Positions 1 through 9,074 of a stretch of DNA of 64,000 nt are shown in pieces. Origin of the DNA: Parabacteroides sp. Marseille-P3160 (GTDB lineage: Bacteria; Bacteroidota; Bacteroidia; Bacteroidales; Tannerellaceae); assembly GCF_900162725.1 (NCBI RefSeq), contig NZ_LT799418.1:3551310-3615309 (forward strand), given 5' to 3'. The translations under genes and the position numbers were made by a program. The stretch's first letter is position 1. The number at the start of each line of letters is the position of its first letter. The notes beneath the pieces are model-generated. The model was not told the origin of the DNA, searched no databases, and worked only from the letters and a program-made list of their open reading frames with translations.

Positions 1-1236
1 GAACTGAATGCTATTGAATATAATCAGGAGGAGCGGGAAATGCAGATCCGCGCCTTGCAATATCTCGACCGTGAGATTTGCAAAGACTACGCTCAAGTCA
101 AAAAAGCCGGTGCCAAGGCAAACGGCGGAATCTCTCCCACACAACTCGATTATCTTTTCGTACGCAGTTTCTACCGGGATATACCTGAAGACCAGGAAAC
201 AAAGACGGCAAACCGTCATTATACGACTCAAGCCGCCACCGGTTGGAAAGAGGCTTCGCTTTACGGAAAGGCGCAAACAGCTTTATTGCTGCACCGTAAC
301 GGAGAAAAACAAACGGCACAGCAAATCCTAGCCTGGTTGCGCAAGACGGCAACCGTTTCGGAAGAGATGGGCATGTATTGGGCAAACAACCGTAAAAGCA
401 CAGATTTTTTCTTCTCTCCCATCGACACGCATTGTCTTCTCCTTGCTGTTTTCCACCAGTTAGCGCCCAACCGCAAGGATACCGACCGGTTGAAGCAATG
501 GTTGCTGACGCAAAAGCGGACACAGGACTGGAACTCCGTTCCCGGTACGGAGAACGCGATTTATGCCTTATTGCTGACCGGCTCGGATTGGCTCAGTGAA
601 AACAATGTCTGCACCGTCGATTGGAGAGGAAAAACCTATGATTCTTCCAAGGGAGAAGTTGGAACCGGTTATTTCAAACAGGCGATAGAAGTCGCCCCGG
701 AAACGGCATCCGTACAAGTGCTGAAGATCCACAAGCAAGGAATAGCGCCGGCTTGGGGAGCGCTCTATGTACAATACAACCAACCGATCGCCGAAGTCGT
801 TCGCCAGGGAAAAGACCTTAGTATCGACCGCAAGCTCTTTATCGAGCAGGTCGACGGCAAAGGACGCAAGATTGTGCCGCTGGCTCCGAACGCCTCTCTG
901 AAAGTAGGAGACCGCGTTGTCGTCCGGCTCACCGTACGCAACAACACGGCGCTCAGCTATGTACATCTGAAGGATTTACGTCCCGGATGCATGGAACCGA
1001 CGGAGCAATTATCCCGTACGGAGTTCCGTGACGGAGTATCTTACTACCGCTCGCCCCGCGACGTGTCTGAAAACTTTTTCTTCGACCGTCTGCCGGCCGG
1101 AACATTCGTCCTCGAATATACAGCGGACGTTTCCCGTGCAGGCCGTTATTCCGGAGGCCTGAGTACGATCCAATGCCTCTATGCCCCGGAATATGTCGCC
1201 CATAGTCAAGGTACGGAAGTAACGGTAAACAAGTAA
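1..1236 (+). CDS. alpha-2-macroglobulin family protein, C-terminal part
   Basis: The frame is open from base 1 and ends at 1236, so only the C-terminal part is present and the true start lies outside the window. The last ~400 residues look like the end of a large bacterial alpha-2-macroglobulin: helical alpha-toroid-like sequence, then a beta-rich receptor-binding-like end (VVRLTVRNNTALSYVHLKD, later FDRLPAGTFVLEYTADVSRAG, then GGLSTIQCLYAPEYVAHS). Bacteroidetes A2M proteins of this type are usually about 1900 residues, lipid-anchored and periplasmic, and are thought to trap proteases. The thioester region is not in the window. Family assignment is from recognised C-terminal motifs. Confidence 0.8.
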   Translation, partial: ELNAIEYNQEEREMQIRALQYLDREICKDYAQVKKAGAKANGGISPTQLDYLFVRSFYRDIPEDQETKTANRHYTTQAATGWKEASLYGKAQTALLLHRNGEKQTAQQILAWLRKTATVSEEMGMYWANNRKSTDFFFSPIDTHCLLLAVFHQLAPNRKDTDRLKQWLLTQKRTQDWNSVPGTENAIYALLLTGSDWLSENNVCTVDWRGKTYDSSKGEVGTGYFKQAIEVAPETASVQVLKIHKQGIAPAWGALYVQYNQPIAEVVRQGKDLSIDRKLFIEQVDGKGRKIVPLAPNASLKVGDRVVVRLTVRNNTALSYVHLKDLRPGCMEPTEQLSRTEFRDGVSYYRSPRDVSENFFFDRLPAGTFVLEYTADVSRAGRYSGGLSTIQCLYAPEYVAHSQGTEVTVNK

Positions 1237-1411
1237 TTTATTTTATAGGAGAAGACCGGACATGGATTTGGGGGGATTGCTTGGGCGAAGGTTTCACAAA
1301 AGCTCTATTGCCTACAAATGATAGCTGTCATCCGACTGTTTTACTTTTTCCGATTGGTTTTACAGGTATATACGTATATGTTGTGTAAATATTAAACAAG
1401 AAGGATAAATC

Positions 1412-1450
1412 AAAAAAGCGCCAATAATCTATAGAATAGATTATTGGCGC
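1412..1450 (-). terminator. Rho-independent terminator of tRNA-Leu
   Basis: On the minus strand, ten bases after the tRNA-Leu 3' end, there is a perfect 15-bp stem (GCGCCAATAATCTAT / ATAGATTATTGGCGC, 1418-1450) with a very short loop and a run of six T. It ends the tRNA transcript that would read leftward. Confidence 0.9.
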
Positions 1451-1459
1451 CTTGCACTG

Positions 1460-1543
1460 TACTCGAAGGGGGACTTGAACCCCCACAGCCGTAATGGCCA
1501 AAGGATTTTAAGTCCTTCGTGTCTACCATTCCACCATTCGAGC
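1460..1543 (-). tRNA. tRNA-Leu (anticodon TAA)
   Basis: The reverse complement folds as a class II tRNA. The acceptor arms are GCTCGAA and TTCGAGT with discriminator A. The D-arm has GGTGGAATGGTAGAC and the anticodon loop is CTTAAAA (anticodon TAA). A long variable arm follows, then the T-arm GGGGGTTCAAGTCCCCC. No CCA is encoded. It lies 16 bases outside the left attachment repeat of the island, and a strong terminator follows. No convincing promoter is seen immediately upstream, because the upstream DNA is now the island end. Confidence 0.95.
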
Positions 1544-1559
1544 ATCATGTGAGAAAGAA

Positions 1560-1574
1560 CGAAAGACGGGACTC
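1560..1574. repeat. left attachment site (attL) core
   Basis: Fifteen bases are identical to 56243-56257, which lie inside the T-arm and acceptor stem of tRNA-Gly. Read on the minus strand it is a displaced 3' tail of tRNA-Gly (GAGTCCCGTCTTTCG) followed after 16 bases by tRNA-Leu. From here to the first island gene at 1890 I see no gene; the stretch is AT-rich, with a GCGAGT motif repeated near 1813-1828. Confidence 0.85.
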
Positions 1575-1889
1575 TCACCCTTATTCGCTATATTGTTGAA
1601 GATAAACGTTTTTCCAAATTAACTTAAAGACTAAGTAGCGATTTAGTTACTTATTTCTGTCTTAAATTGTCATGCAAGCGTCCTCCGGCAACCTGTTTTT
1701 CTTTTCGGGTTCAAAATTAGTCTCTTTTTTTTAATTACACAAATCTTAAATCACTTTTCTTTCTTTTTCCTTGTATCGCTAAGATCAAACAAACATTTTC
1801 AAAAAAAATTAGGCGAGTCGCTAGCGAGTATGAAAACTACCTTTTCAAATCATTCCATATTTGCAGTATGAAAACAAAACTAATCAAAT

Positions 1890-2228
1890 ATGGAAGTTAT
1901 AACAATTGACAGTGAAGCTTTCAAAAAGCTGGCAGCAAAAATAGACCGGATTGCAAGCTTTGTTGTAAAAGCGGAGCAATCTAAAGGTAAAGACTCTGAT
2001 AATGACATCTGGATGGATAGTAATGAGGTGGCTGAATTATTACGCATCAGTACCCGCACATTACAACGCTTACGAAAGGAGAATATAATAAGCTATTCTA
2101 TGCTTCGTGGCCGATGTTTATATCGGCTCTCAGAAATAGAGCGTTGCCTGGATGAACGGATTATCAAATCCGATCCTGTTACGATAGATGATTTTAAAAG
2201 GAACTATTCACTGAGATTCCGGGAATAG
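1890..2228 (+). CDS. small helix-turn-helix DNA-binding protein
   Basis: A 112-residue protein. The centre (residues ~35-75) has a MerR/excisionase-type winged helix: WMDSNEVAELLRISTRTLQR, then a basic segment ending SEIERCLDE. Such small HTH proteins are common beside topB and helicase modules in Bacteroidetes mobile elements, where some act as excisionase-like factors. It starts 32 bp upstream of its sister HTH gene, on the same strand. The ATG at 1890 gives a sensible N-terminus (MEVITIDSEAFKKLAAKID, coiled-coil-like). A role in excision or regulation is inference; the DNA-binding fold is a good call. Confidence 0.8.
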   Translation: MEVITIDSEAFKKLAAKIDRIASFVVKAEQSKGKDSDNDIWMDSNEVAELLRISTRTLQRLRKENIISYSMLRGRCLYRLSEIERCLDERIIKSDPVTIDDFKRNYSLRFRE

Positions 2229-2260
2229 AGATATTACTTCGCATTTTAAAGCCTAATATT

Positions 2261-2671
2261 ATGTTTATAGAAAGAGAACTTTTCGAAAAAAAAATGCAAT
2301 ACATAATTAAGCGCCTGGATAAAATTGACAAGACGCTGGTTAGTATGGCTAAACAACGATGCTACCTTGACGGTGAGCTTCTTTACGATAATTATGACTT
2401 ATGTAAGTTGTTGAATATTTCTAAACGGACATTGCAACGATATCGTTCTTCGGGAGAGCTACCCTATTATACTCTATACCAGAAAACTTTTTACAAGGAG
2501 TCGGATGTCAGTAATTTTATACGTCTGAATTTTGGGAAAGATAAAGGAAATGATTCAGATAATTTAGAAGAAGAGATTGTTGATAGTTTATTAATATTGG
2601 TTGATTTGGTTTGTTCATTATTCTTTTTTTTAGGTTTTTACATTCTTTCATTGCGTCCCGTTTTGTTGTGA
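2261..2671 (+). CDS. helix-turn-helix DNA-binding protein
   Basis: 136 residues, related to the preceding gene: an N-terminal amphipathic helix (KKMQYIIKRLDKIDKTLVSM) and a central HTH (LCKLLNISKRTLQRYRSSGE). The C-terminal ~35 residues are acidic and then strongly hydrophobic, which is unusual for the family. The tail may be a membrane segment, or may reflect a frame drift into the terminator hairpin where the stop codon lies. It probably forms an operon with the upstream HTH gene and ends at the terminator at 2657-2689, convergent with the methylase/helicase. Confidence 0.75.
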   Translation: MFIERELFEKKMQYIIKRLDKIDKTLVSMAKQRCYLDGELLYDNYDLCKLLNISKRTLQRYRSSGELPYYTLYQKTFYKESDVSNFIRLNFGKDKGNDSDNLEEEIVDSLLILVDLVCSLFFFLGFYILSLRPVLL

Positions 2672-2689
2672 TAACAAGGCGGGATTTTT
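2657..2689 (+). terminator. terminator after the HTH gene pair
   Basis: The stem CCCGTTTTGTT pairs with AACAAGGCGGG (11 bp with two G-T pairs, 5-base loop), followed by ATTTTT. It lies exactly between two convergent genes. Confidence 0.75.
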
Positions 2690-2691
2690 CA

Positions 2692-5600
2692 CTACATTTT
2701 TATCCCCTTGGATACCTTCTTTTTTATATCACCTGTATCCTCATTATCCTTTGGTTTATTTACCGAAGCAATTATAATACGGTCCTTATTCGCATCTATA
2801 ATCTCTTTTATACTCATGGGTTGCCCGGAGCGTTCATTCGATATAGTTTCTAAAGGAGGCATTTTATTCTGAGATGGATTTACTTCTACAGAATCAGTCT
2901 CTTTGTTTAGCACTTCTTCCTGCTGCTTATCCTTATTGGACAACGTTAGGTTAATCTGCCTGTTCAAAGAGTCTAATTGAGATTTGAGCTCCCTCAATTC
3001 CGGCTCTTTACGAAAAACGGAGTCAACCACTTCTTTGAGTATGGGAATATCTTTTTCCAACTTTTGATTATCCGACTGATATTTCTCCATCAGGTTCGGT
3101 ATCTTTTCCAACGCACCCAGAAAATTCTTTGATGCCAGAAGCGGATCAACAGCGATATGCCCATTGTTATAACTGTACTTGATATTGCCCTCCCCTTCAA
3201 TAAAGAAGCGGTTATCTTTAAATATCGATCCTTCTTTCTGGCTTTCTTCCGTTTTGACAAGGATTCTAAAGCCATATAGCTCTCCGATCCTAAAATACTC
3301 ACCGTTGGTACGCGCATTATCCGATAGTTGATTCAGTTTTTCTCCGATAGCTTTCGGATCGTCACTCTTGAAATTATCCAAAGTGACCGGATTCAGCTTA
3401 TTTCCCTCCTTATCAACCTGTACCTTATCGTTAAAAGTTGTAAGGTCTTTTGTCATACGGGAGATCATCTCGTTATTGCTGTCAATCGAGCGGGTAGCAT
3501 CTTCGTATTTATAGATAGCAGAAGACTTACTGCGATTAAATGCTTGCCGTTCGCTCTCCAGAGAGGTAATCTTCTTTTCCAGCTTTGCCTTCTCCAACAG
3601 GTCGGTATTACCCGAAAGAATAGCGACATACTCCGAAAAATTCATGCCAGATCCTTCGTCCATACTACCTTCATCAATCGTCCGTGTCGCCATATTGTTT
3701 GTCTTTAACTGATTGATAAACAACTGCTTGTTTTGAAGCAGATTAAATTTATACGAATCAAGACTCTTTTCTACAGCATATATCAATACATCTACCTTAT
3801 TATCAGCATATAACTTAGCTATCTCATTGCCTTTGCGTATGGCTCTTCCATCCCGCTGGTTCAAGTCGGAAGGCCGCCAGGGGGTATCTAAATGATGAAT
3901 GGCAACGGCTCTCTTTTGTGCATTTACGCCTGTTCCGAGCATGGATGTGGAACCGAATATTACACGGATACGCCCTTCATTCATCCCTGCGATCAGAGCC
4001 TTTCTCGCATTATCTGTCTTGGCTTCCTGTATAAAGCGTATCTCATGGGCGGGTATCTTATGATCTTCCACCAACTTACGCTTTATTTCGCTATATGGAT
4101 TCCATTCTCCGGGTTTGTAAGTCCCCAGGTCTGAGAACACGAACTGTGTGCCTTTCTGAAAATTATATTTATTGTAGTATTCCGCTATCTTAGCAGCACA
4201 ATGGGAGGCTTTGTTATCGATATGGTCGCCATATGCCATATTGATCATCCGCATATCGAGCGACATCTTACGGGCATAGTCGGTTGCGATCAGCATCTTT
4301 GCTTTTTCTTCTTTGTCCGTCAGCTTTGCTCGTCCCAAGAGTGTGGCATCTCCCGTTTCTGCAAATTTCATTAGTTTTTCAATAAACACTTCCTGCTGTG
4401 GTGTCGGGGGAATATTGTACAGTATCTCGTTCTTTTCGGGACGGTCTATCCCAATATCCTTAGCTGTTCTAAAATCAGTTATTTCAGAATAAAAAGCCGC
4501 CAGCTCCGGCACTTTAATAAAATAACGGAAACGTTCTTTCTGTACGATCTGGTTGGTCACGGAAAACTCATAGTCGGTACTCTTTTTGGCAAAAACAGCT
4601 GCCCATGCATCAAAGGTGCTAATACTCTGCTTTTCCAATGCCTTGGGACGAAGATATTTGAATAAGAGGTATAATTCAGTCAACGAATTACTGATCGTTG
4701 TACCGGATAAGAATGTTGCTCCGAGGTCTTTTCCGCTGCGTTCCTGAATGGTGCGCAGGGCAAAGAGCATATTGAGTGCCCTTTGGCTTCCTTCAGGGTT
4801 TCCAAGCCCTGCCACACGGTCGTGACGGGTGGTAAACATTAGATTTTTGAACTGGTGACTCTCGTCTACGAGCAGGTGGTCGATGCCCATCATCTTAAAA
4901 TCCACCACATCATCGGTACGGTTTTTAATCGTATCGGCCAGATTATCTAACTTGACCTCCAGATTTTGTTTGCGGATTTCCAATCCCCGGAGCATCCTTC
5001 TGGATACTTCCTTACCCTGACTGCGCAATACATCGAGATTTGCTTCCACCGATTCGAGTTCTGCTTCGAATATTTGTTGCTGCATTTCGGGTGATTGCGG
5101 TATCTTGCCGAACTGGTCGTGTGTCAGGATAACGGCGTCCCAAGAGTTGTTTTTAATATCATTGAAGATTTTAACCCGTTTGGATGGTGTAAAATCTTCT
5201 TTGCCGGGATAAAGTATCTTTGCATTGGGGTAAGCAGTCTTAAATGTGGCCGCTATTTCATGTACATTGGCTTTTAGCCCGACAATCATCGGCTTGTTTG
5301 CCATTCCCAGACGTTTCATCTCATAGGCTGCACAACACATAATGAGGGTTTTGCCTGCTCCCACTTCGTGATCTCCGATCCCGCCTCCGTTCTGCTTGAT
5401 CATCCAGACACAATCTTTTTGTGACTGGTACAGATCAGGGATACCGAGCGCTTTCAAGTCCAATCCGGGGAAGGACTGGTGCGATCCGTCATACTGCGGA
5501 CGTACAAAGCAGTTGAATCTCCTGTTGTATCTGTCCGCCAGATCGTTTTTAAATTCGGGAGACTGCTGATCGAGCCAATCGCTGAAGCCGTTACGGATTT

Positions 5601-8394
5601 CATCAATCTTGGTATTCGCCATTTGTATGGCTTGTCCGTCAGGTACTTTAGCATCTCTTAATTCCCCTGTCTCAGGATCGCTTACCTTGATTGTTTTGGT
5701 AATATTGGGCGTTGTATTCAGCAGTGCATGCTTTAACAGGTGCATTCCTGTATAGAGCTTGCTTTCTCCCTGAACGGCAAACTTCTCGTTGATGATCAGG
5801 TTACTTTTATCTGCCTTTACCGTAAAGTCGTCACGGGACGCATAATAATCTATTGTAACATCAGCTTCGAACAGTTTGCTGATATAGTCCTCATAGAGGG
5901 ACATATCAATCCACCTTTCCCCGAAATTGAAATCAAGTTGTTCGTACCTGATAGGTTCGGGCGTAGCTTCCTGTAAGGCTTTTAGCGATTCTTGCGCCGG
6001 AAGGTCATCGGGATGGTTCTGTAAATACCGTTCAACGGCTTCCGCTTTTTCGATAACATTTCCGGCGATAAAGCGATCGGATACTTCGTAATTTTGGACA
6101 AGCGGATTAAAATAGATACGTCCGTGCAGGTCTGCAATCAGATCTTCCCTGCTTTTATCCGTGATCAGGGATTCCATATACTCCAGATGGACTTCTCCGT
6201 ACTTATTCAGGGATGCTATCAGGGCTTCATCTGAAGTCCCGGCTACTTTCAATTCGTTCGGATTGAAAGCAACAGGCCCGTGAAAGATATCGGCTTTTTG
6301 CAGTTTGCCGTTGATGGAGCGTTCTATGGAAAGAATTTCTTTTCCTCCCGCATCCATCTTGATAACATCCAGATTTTTCTTGTCGTTCAGGTTACCGAAA
6401 CGACGCACGAAATTATCATAAGCGAGATTCAGATTACCCCGAAGAGATTCATGTACCGTCAGGTGCTTTGCCTCATGGTTATACAGCTCATGGTAAAAGT
6501 CCCGGACTTCAATATAACGGCTGATTTTAGAGCGTTGGCTGGAGGGTAGGTCTAATGGCTGGAATTCGGCTCCATCCCGATAACGTTCCTTTAAATAACC
6601 AATTTGTCCCTGGTCTTCGACTAATGATCCCTGCTTGTGATACTCTTTGAGTTCTCCCGTAAAAGGGCGAAGCTCAAAAGACAGCTTCTTTTCTTCTTGT
6701 CGTAAGGCTTCCTGCTGTTCGTCCTTCCGTGCATCGGAAACGGGATATGCTGCTTTGCTATTATTGGGAGCAGCTTGCCCGTTGGATGAAAACATACTGA
6801 GTTGCACGGGTTTTCCTTTGGGGGGCATAACCTTTTTCTTGCCTCCCCGTACAGGTTTCACCTGTGAGCGTTCTTCCTGTGTAAACCCGAACAAGTCATA
6901 CAGGCTCATTACAGGTTGGGAGGAGACATCGATCTCCAATGTCTCCTGCTTCACGGATTGGGGTTTATCATCAAAAAGAGTGTTTCGGGATTCCTCATTC
7001 GATCTATTTTCGGGAGGTTGTACTTTACTGATGTTTTCCTCTTCTTTATTCAATGATTCCTTCTCATTAGGGATGAAATGATCTTCAACGGCCTGCCAGA
7101 ATGGATCAAGGTCATCGGGATAGATAGATTTATCTTGCCCGGAAGTTTCTAAATTATTTTCTACAACCTCTTTCTTTACTTCCTCATTGAATAATATAGC
7201 AGCTTTGGGTTCCGGTTGTTTTTGTATAACGGCACGGCCATTGTACAAATCCAAATTCAGGTAACTTTTAAAATCACTTTCCAGCATTTTCCGCATATCG
7301 GCAGCCATGCCCTCGATTCCTCCCTCATGGATAAAAACCTGTGCAGGCTTGCCGTATGGATCAGTACCGATGGATGCTTTGGTCTGTACTACTCTTCCAT
7401 GATTGTAGAAGTAGTCATTCGTATAGATGCCTGTCAGTTCGGATTGGCTTGTGCCCACAAAGAGATTTTCCCAGAAGCTTAGCTTCGGATCTTTTCCCGT
7501 ATTCTTTTGCAGTACGATCAGATCGCTGCCGACTTCCGTTCCTGCATAATCCGTAAAGAGATTATTGGGTAAGCGGATGGCAGATACCAGGTTTGTATTT
7601 TGCATCAGCCATTCACGTATGGGCGTATTGTTGGGGGAGTTCATGACTCCTTGTGAAGTGATAAAGGCCAAAAGTCCACCTTCCCGAAGCGATTCAACGC
7701 CTTTGATAAAAAAATAATTATGGATGGCACGGATAGAATCTTTATGCAACTGGTCTTGTTTCATAAAGGCGGCATCGAATACGTTCATCTCTCCAAAGGG
7801 GATATTACTTGATACCACATCAAAGTAGTTGTTATAACGGCTTTCGATGGTTTCAAAGCCTTCGATATTCACTTTATGTCCAGGAGTGAGTGCTGATAGC
7901 ATCTTACCTGTAAGAAGATCTTTTTCAAAGCAGACCAACTCATTCTTATGGTCTGCCGCTTCAAAAAATGAATGGGCAAATTCACCTGTCCCTGCTGACG
8001 GATCAAGCACTCGTGTCGGGGTGATACCACTATCCCGTAACGTTTCAGATAAAGCAGTAACAATTTCAGGAGGAGTATAGAACGCTGTCAGCACAGAATT
8101 TTTGATGCTGTTCACATACCGTTTATACTCATTCTCGTTTGCGGTGTTCTCTTTGAGGACACGGTGCAACTCTGCCACTAAAGGGAACAGCTCCAGTTCC
8201 GATTTTGCCCAATACGCTGTATCAGCCAGGGAGTTTGCAGGATTCAGGACACATTTAAGTCCTCCGAATCCCGCATATTGCTTCAATAAAGATTGCTCCT
8301 CCTTGGTTGGCTGACGTCCTTCCTTTTCCAATATGAATACGGTTTTGATCGCATCTATATTGGCTCTCAGTCGTTCTTTCTTATTGTAAGCCAT
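2692..8394 (-). CDS. giant N6-adenine methylase / SNF2-like helicase fusion protein
   Basis: 1900 residues. The N-terminal ~350 residues form an adenine-methyltransferase fold: DPSAGTGEF (motif I, residue ~131) and SNIPFGE (NPPF-like motif IV, ~196). After a linker, the middle carries a superfamily 2 helicase: GAGKT (Walker A, ~1005), VDESHQFKN (DEAH-like motif II, ~1175) and [13 protein letters not shown] (motif VI, ~1515). The C-terminus is coiled-coil-rich. Proteins of this layout and size are hallmark genes of Bacteroidetes conjugative elements and phage-like islands. They may protect or remodel element DNA during transfer; the precise role is not established. Its start overlaps the end of the DUF1896 gene, so the two are translationally coupled. 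Motif IV has Ile-Pro in place of Pro-Pro, so methylase activity is uncertain. Confidence 0.85.
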   Translation of the reverse strand: MAYNKKERLRANIDAIKTVFILEKEGRQPTKEEQSLLKQYAGFGGLKCVLNPANSLADTAYWAKSELELFPLVAELHRVLKENTANENEYKRYVNSIKNSVLTAFYTPPEIVTALSETLRDSGITPTRVLDPSAGTGEFAHSFFEAADHKNELVCFEKDLLTGKMLSALTPGHKVNIEGFETIESRYNNYFDVVSSNIPFGEMNVFDAAFMKQDQLHKDSIRAIHNYFFIKGVESLREGGLLAFITSQGVMNSPNNTPIREWLMQNTNLVSAIRLPNNLFTDYAGTEVGSDLIVLQKNTGKDPKLSFWENLFVGTSQSELTGIYTNDYFYNHGRVVQTKASIGTDPYGKPAQVFIHEGGIEGMAADMRKMLESDFKSYLNLDLYNGRAVIQKQPEPKAAILFNEEVKKEVVENNLETSGQDKSIYPDDLDPFWQAVEDHFIPNEKESLNKEEENISKVQPPENRSNEESRNTLFDDKPQSVKQETLEIDVSSQPVMSLYDLFGFTQEERSQVKPVRGGKKKVMPPKGKPVQLSMFSSNGQAAPNNSKAAYPVSDARKDEQQEALRQEEKKLSFELRPFTGELKEYHKQGSLVEDQGQIGYLKERYRDGAEFQPLDLPSSQRSKISRYIEVRDFYHELYNHEAKHLTVHESLRGNLNLAYDNFVRRFGNLNDKKNLDVIKMDAGGKEILSIERSINGKLQKADIFHGPVAFNPNELKVAGTSDEALIASLNKYGEVHLEYMESLITDKSREDLIADLHGRIYFNPLVQNYEVSDRFIAGNVIEKAEAVERYLQNHPDDLPAQESLKALQEATPEPIRYEQLDFNFGERWIDMSLYEDYISKLFEADVTIDYYASRDDFTVKADKSNLIINEKFAVQGESKLYTGMHLLKHALLNTTPNITKTIKVSDPETGELRDAKVPDGQAIQMANTKIDEIRNGFSDWLDQQSPEFKNDLADRYNRRFNCFVRPQYDGSHQSFPGLDLKALGIPDLYQSQKDCVWMIKQNGGGIGDHEVGAGKTLIMCCAAYEMKRLGMANKPMIVGLKANVHEIAATFKTAYPNAKILYPGKEDFTPSKRVKIFNDIKNNSWDAVILTHDQFGKIPQSPEMQQQIFEAELESVEANLDVLRSQGKEVSRRMLRGLEIRKQNLEVKLDNLADTIKNRTDDVVDFKMMGIDHLLVDESHQFKNLMFTTRHDRVAGLGNPEGSQRALNMLFALRTIQERSGKDLGATFLSGTTISNSLTELYLLFKYLRPKALEKQSISTFDAWAAVFAKKSTDYEFSVTNQIVQKERFRYFIKVPELAAFYSEITDFRTAKDIGIDRPEKNEILYNIPPTPQQEVFIEKLMKFAETGDATLLGRAKLTDKEEKAKMLIATDYARKMSLDMRMINMAYGDHIDNKASHCAAKIAEYYNKYNFQKGTQFVFSDLGTYKPGEWNPYSEIKRKLVEDHKIPAHEIRFIQEAKTDNARKALIAGMNEGRIRVIFGSTSMLGTGVNAQKRAVAIHHLDTPWRPSDLNQRDGRAIRKGNEIAKLYADNKVDVLIYAVEKSLDSYKFNLLQNKQLFINQLKTNNMATRTIDEGSMDEGSGMNFSEYVAILSGNTDLLEKAKLEKKITSLESERQAFNRSKSSAIYKYEDATRSIDSNNEMISRMTKDLTTFNDKVQVDKEGNKLNPVTLDNFKSDDPKAIGEKLNQLSDNARTNGEYFRIGELYGFRILVKTEESQKEGSIFKDNRFFIEGEGNIKYSYNNGHIAVDPLLASKNFLGALEKIPNLMEKYQSDNQKLEKDIPILKEVVDSVFRKEPELRELKSQLDSLNRQINLTLSNKDKQQEEVLNKETDSVEVNPSQNKMPPLETISNERSGQPMSIKEIIDANKDRIIIASVNKPKDNEDTGDIKKKVSKGIKM

Positions 8395-8821
8395 TTTCTT
8401 CGATATAGAGTGAGATAAAACCGGTTAACTCTGTGTACAGCAGATCAAAATCGGGAGAGTTTAGAAAGTCATCGGGTAAGGCATACTTTTCCTGTAGGTC
8501 AGAACAGCGTGGCAATAGCAACAGGGCGAAGTCCCTGGCTTCACCTTCAGGGATTTCGACGGAAAATTCATTCCACAGGATAGTTATTAATGTATCGAGC
8601 AGGGAGAAATGTAAGCCTTCATAGAGGACATGATTAGCTGTCTCTTCCGCATAGATATGGCTGAGCCCGGATTGTATAGCCTGGCTGTAAGCTTCGGCTG
8701 CCGAATCGCTTCTGGTTGTGATAAAATCAGAATCTGATAATAATTCAGGGTGAGATTCTTTTAAAAAGGAAAGTAGGGACAGCCTGTAATAAGACAAGCC
8801 GCGGGATTGTTCTTGTTTCAT
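8381..8821 (-). CDS. DUF1896 family protein
   Basis: A small acidic protein with features of DUF1896 ([20 protein letters not shown] near the N-terminus; [20 protein letters not shown] in the middle). I place the start at the ATG at 8821 (MKQEQSRG, 146 aa). A further in-frame ATG lies at 8848, but it would put a conserved leader element (CCACTAAAATCCATA, shared with topB) inside the coding region. The gene overlaps the methylase/helicase start by 14 bases and lies downstream of topB. The function is unknown. It is almost always found in Bacteroidetes mobile elements, so a role in DNA processing is inferred. Confidence 0.8.
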   Translation of the reverse strand: MKQEQSRGLSYYRLSLLSFLKESHPELLSDSDFITTRSDSAAEAYSQAIQSGLSHIYAEETANHVLYEGLHFSLLDTLITILWNEFSVEIPEGEARDFALLLLPRCSDLQEKYALPDDFLNSPDFDLLYTELTGFISLYIEENGLQ

Positions 8822-8854
8822 ATGTTTATGGATTTTAGTGGGAGGCACAGCCTC
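8822..8854 (-). promoter_or_regulatory. conserved hairpin leader of the DUF1896 gene
   Basis: On the minus strand a 5-bp hairpin GAGGC-TGT-GCCTC (8842-8854) is directly followed by CCACTAAAATCCATA (8827-8841) and then the start codon. The same arrangement precedes topB with a different stem sequence (CGGTC-TGT-GACCG), so the stem changes on both sides while pairing is kept. Confidence 0.65.
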
Positions 8855-8940
8855 TTTTGTTATACAAAATTTACGATTACAAAAAATGTAGAAGGAGATA
8901 ATTGTAATTTACGACAAAGAGAAGAGGGTAAAATGTAAAG

Positions 8941-8982
8941 CACCCGGAGATCCCTCTCCGAGTGCACCACTAAAAATCCATA
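8941..8982 (+). promoter_or_regulatory. third hairpin-plus-16-mer element, inverted orientation
   Basis: On the plus strand, a long hairpin around 8940-8965 (CACCCGGAGA / TCTCCGAGTG) is followed after one base by CCACTAAAAATCCATA (8967-8982). This matches the leader 16-mer of topB exactly and of DUF1896 with one base deleted, but faces the opposite way, into the topB 3' end. Together with 8827-8841 it forms an inverted repeat around a ~125-bp segment. The hairpin could also serve as the topB terminator. Confidence 0.55.
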
Positions 8983-9074
8983 GTTAAAACAAAAAACAAT
9001 TTCGTAATGACTATGATTCTTAGTGGCAAAGATAATGTTATTTACAAATAGTTGATAACAATATGCACATCGGT

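Noticed and set aside
98..523. Long minus-strand open frame over the alpha-2-macroglobulin end
   Set aside because: It is the antisense shadow of a well-supported coding frame and has no family-like motifs.
6647..7081. Plus-strand open frames within the methylase/helicase gene
   Set aside because: All lie antisense to a single 1900-codon gene with clear motifs; they have no start context or similarity.
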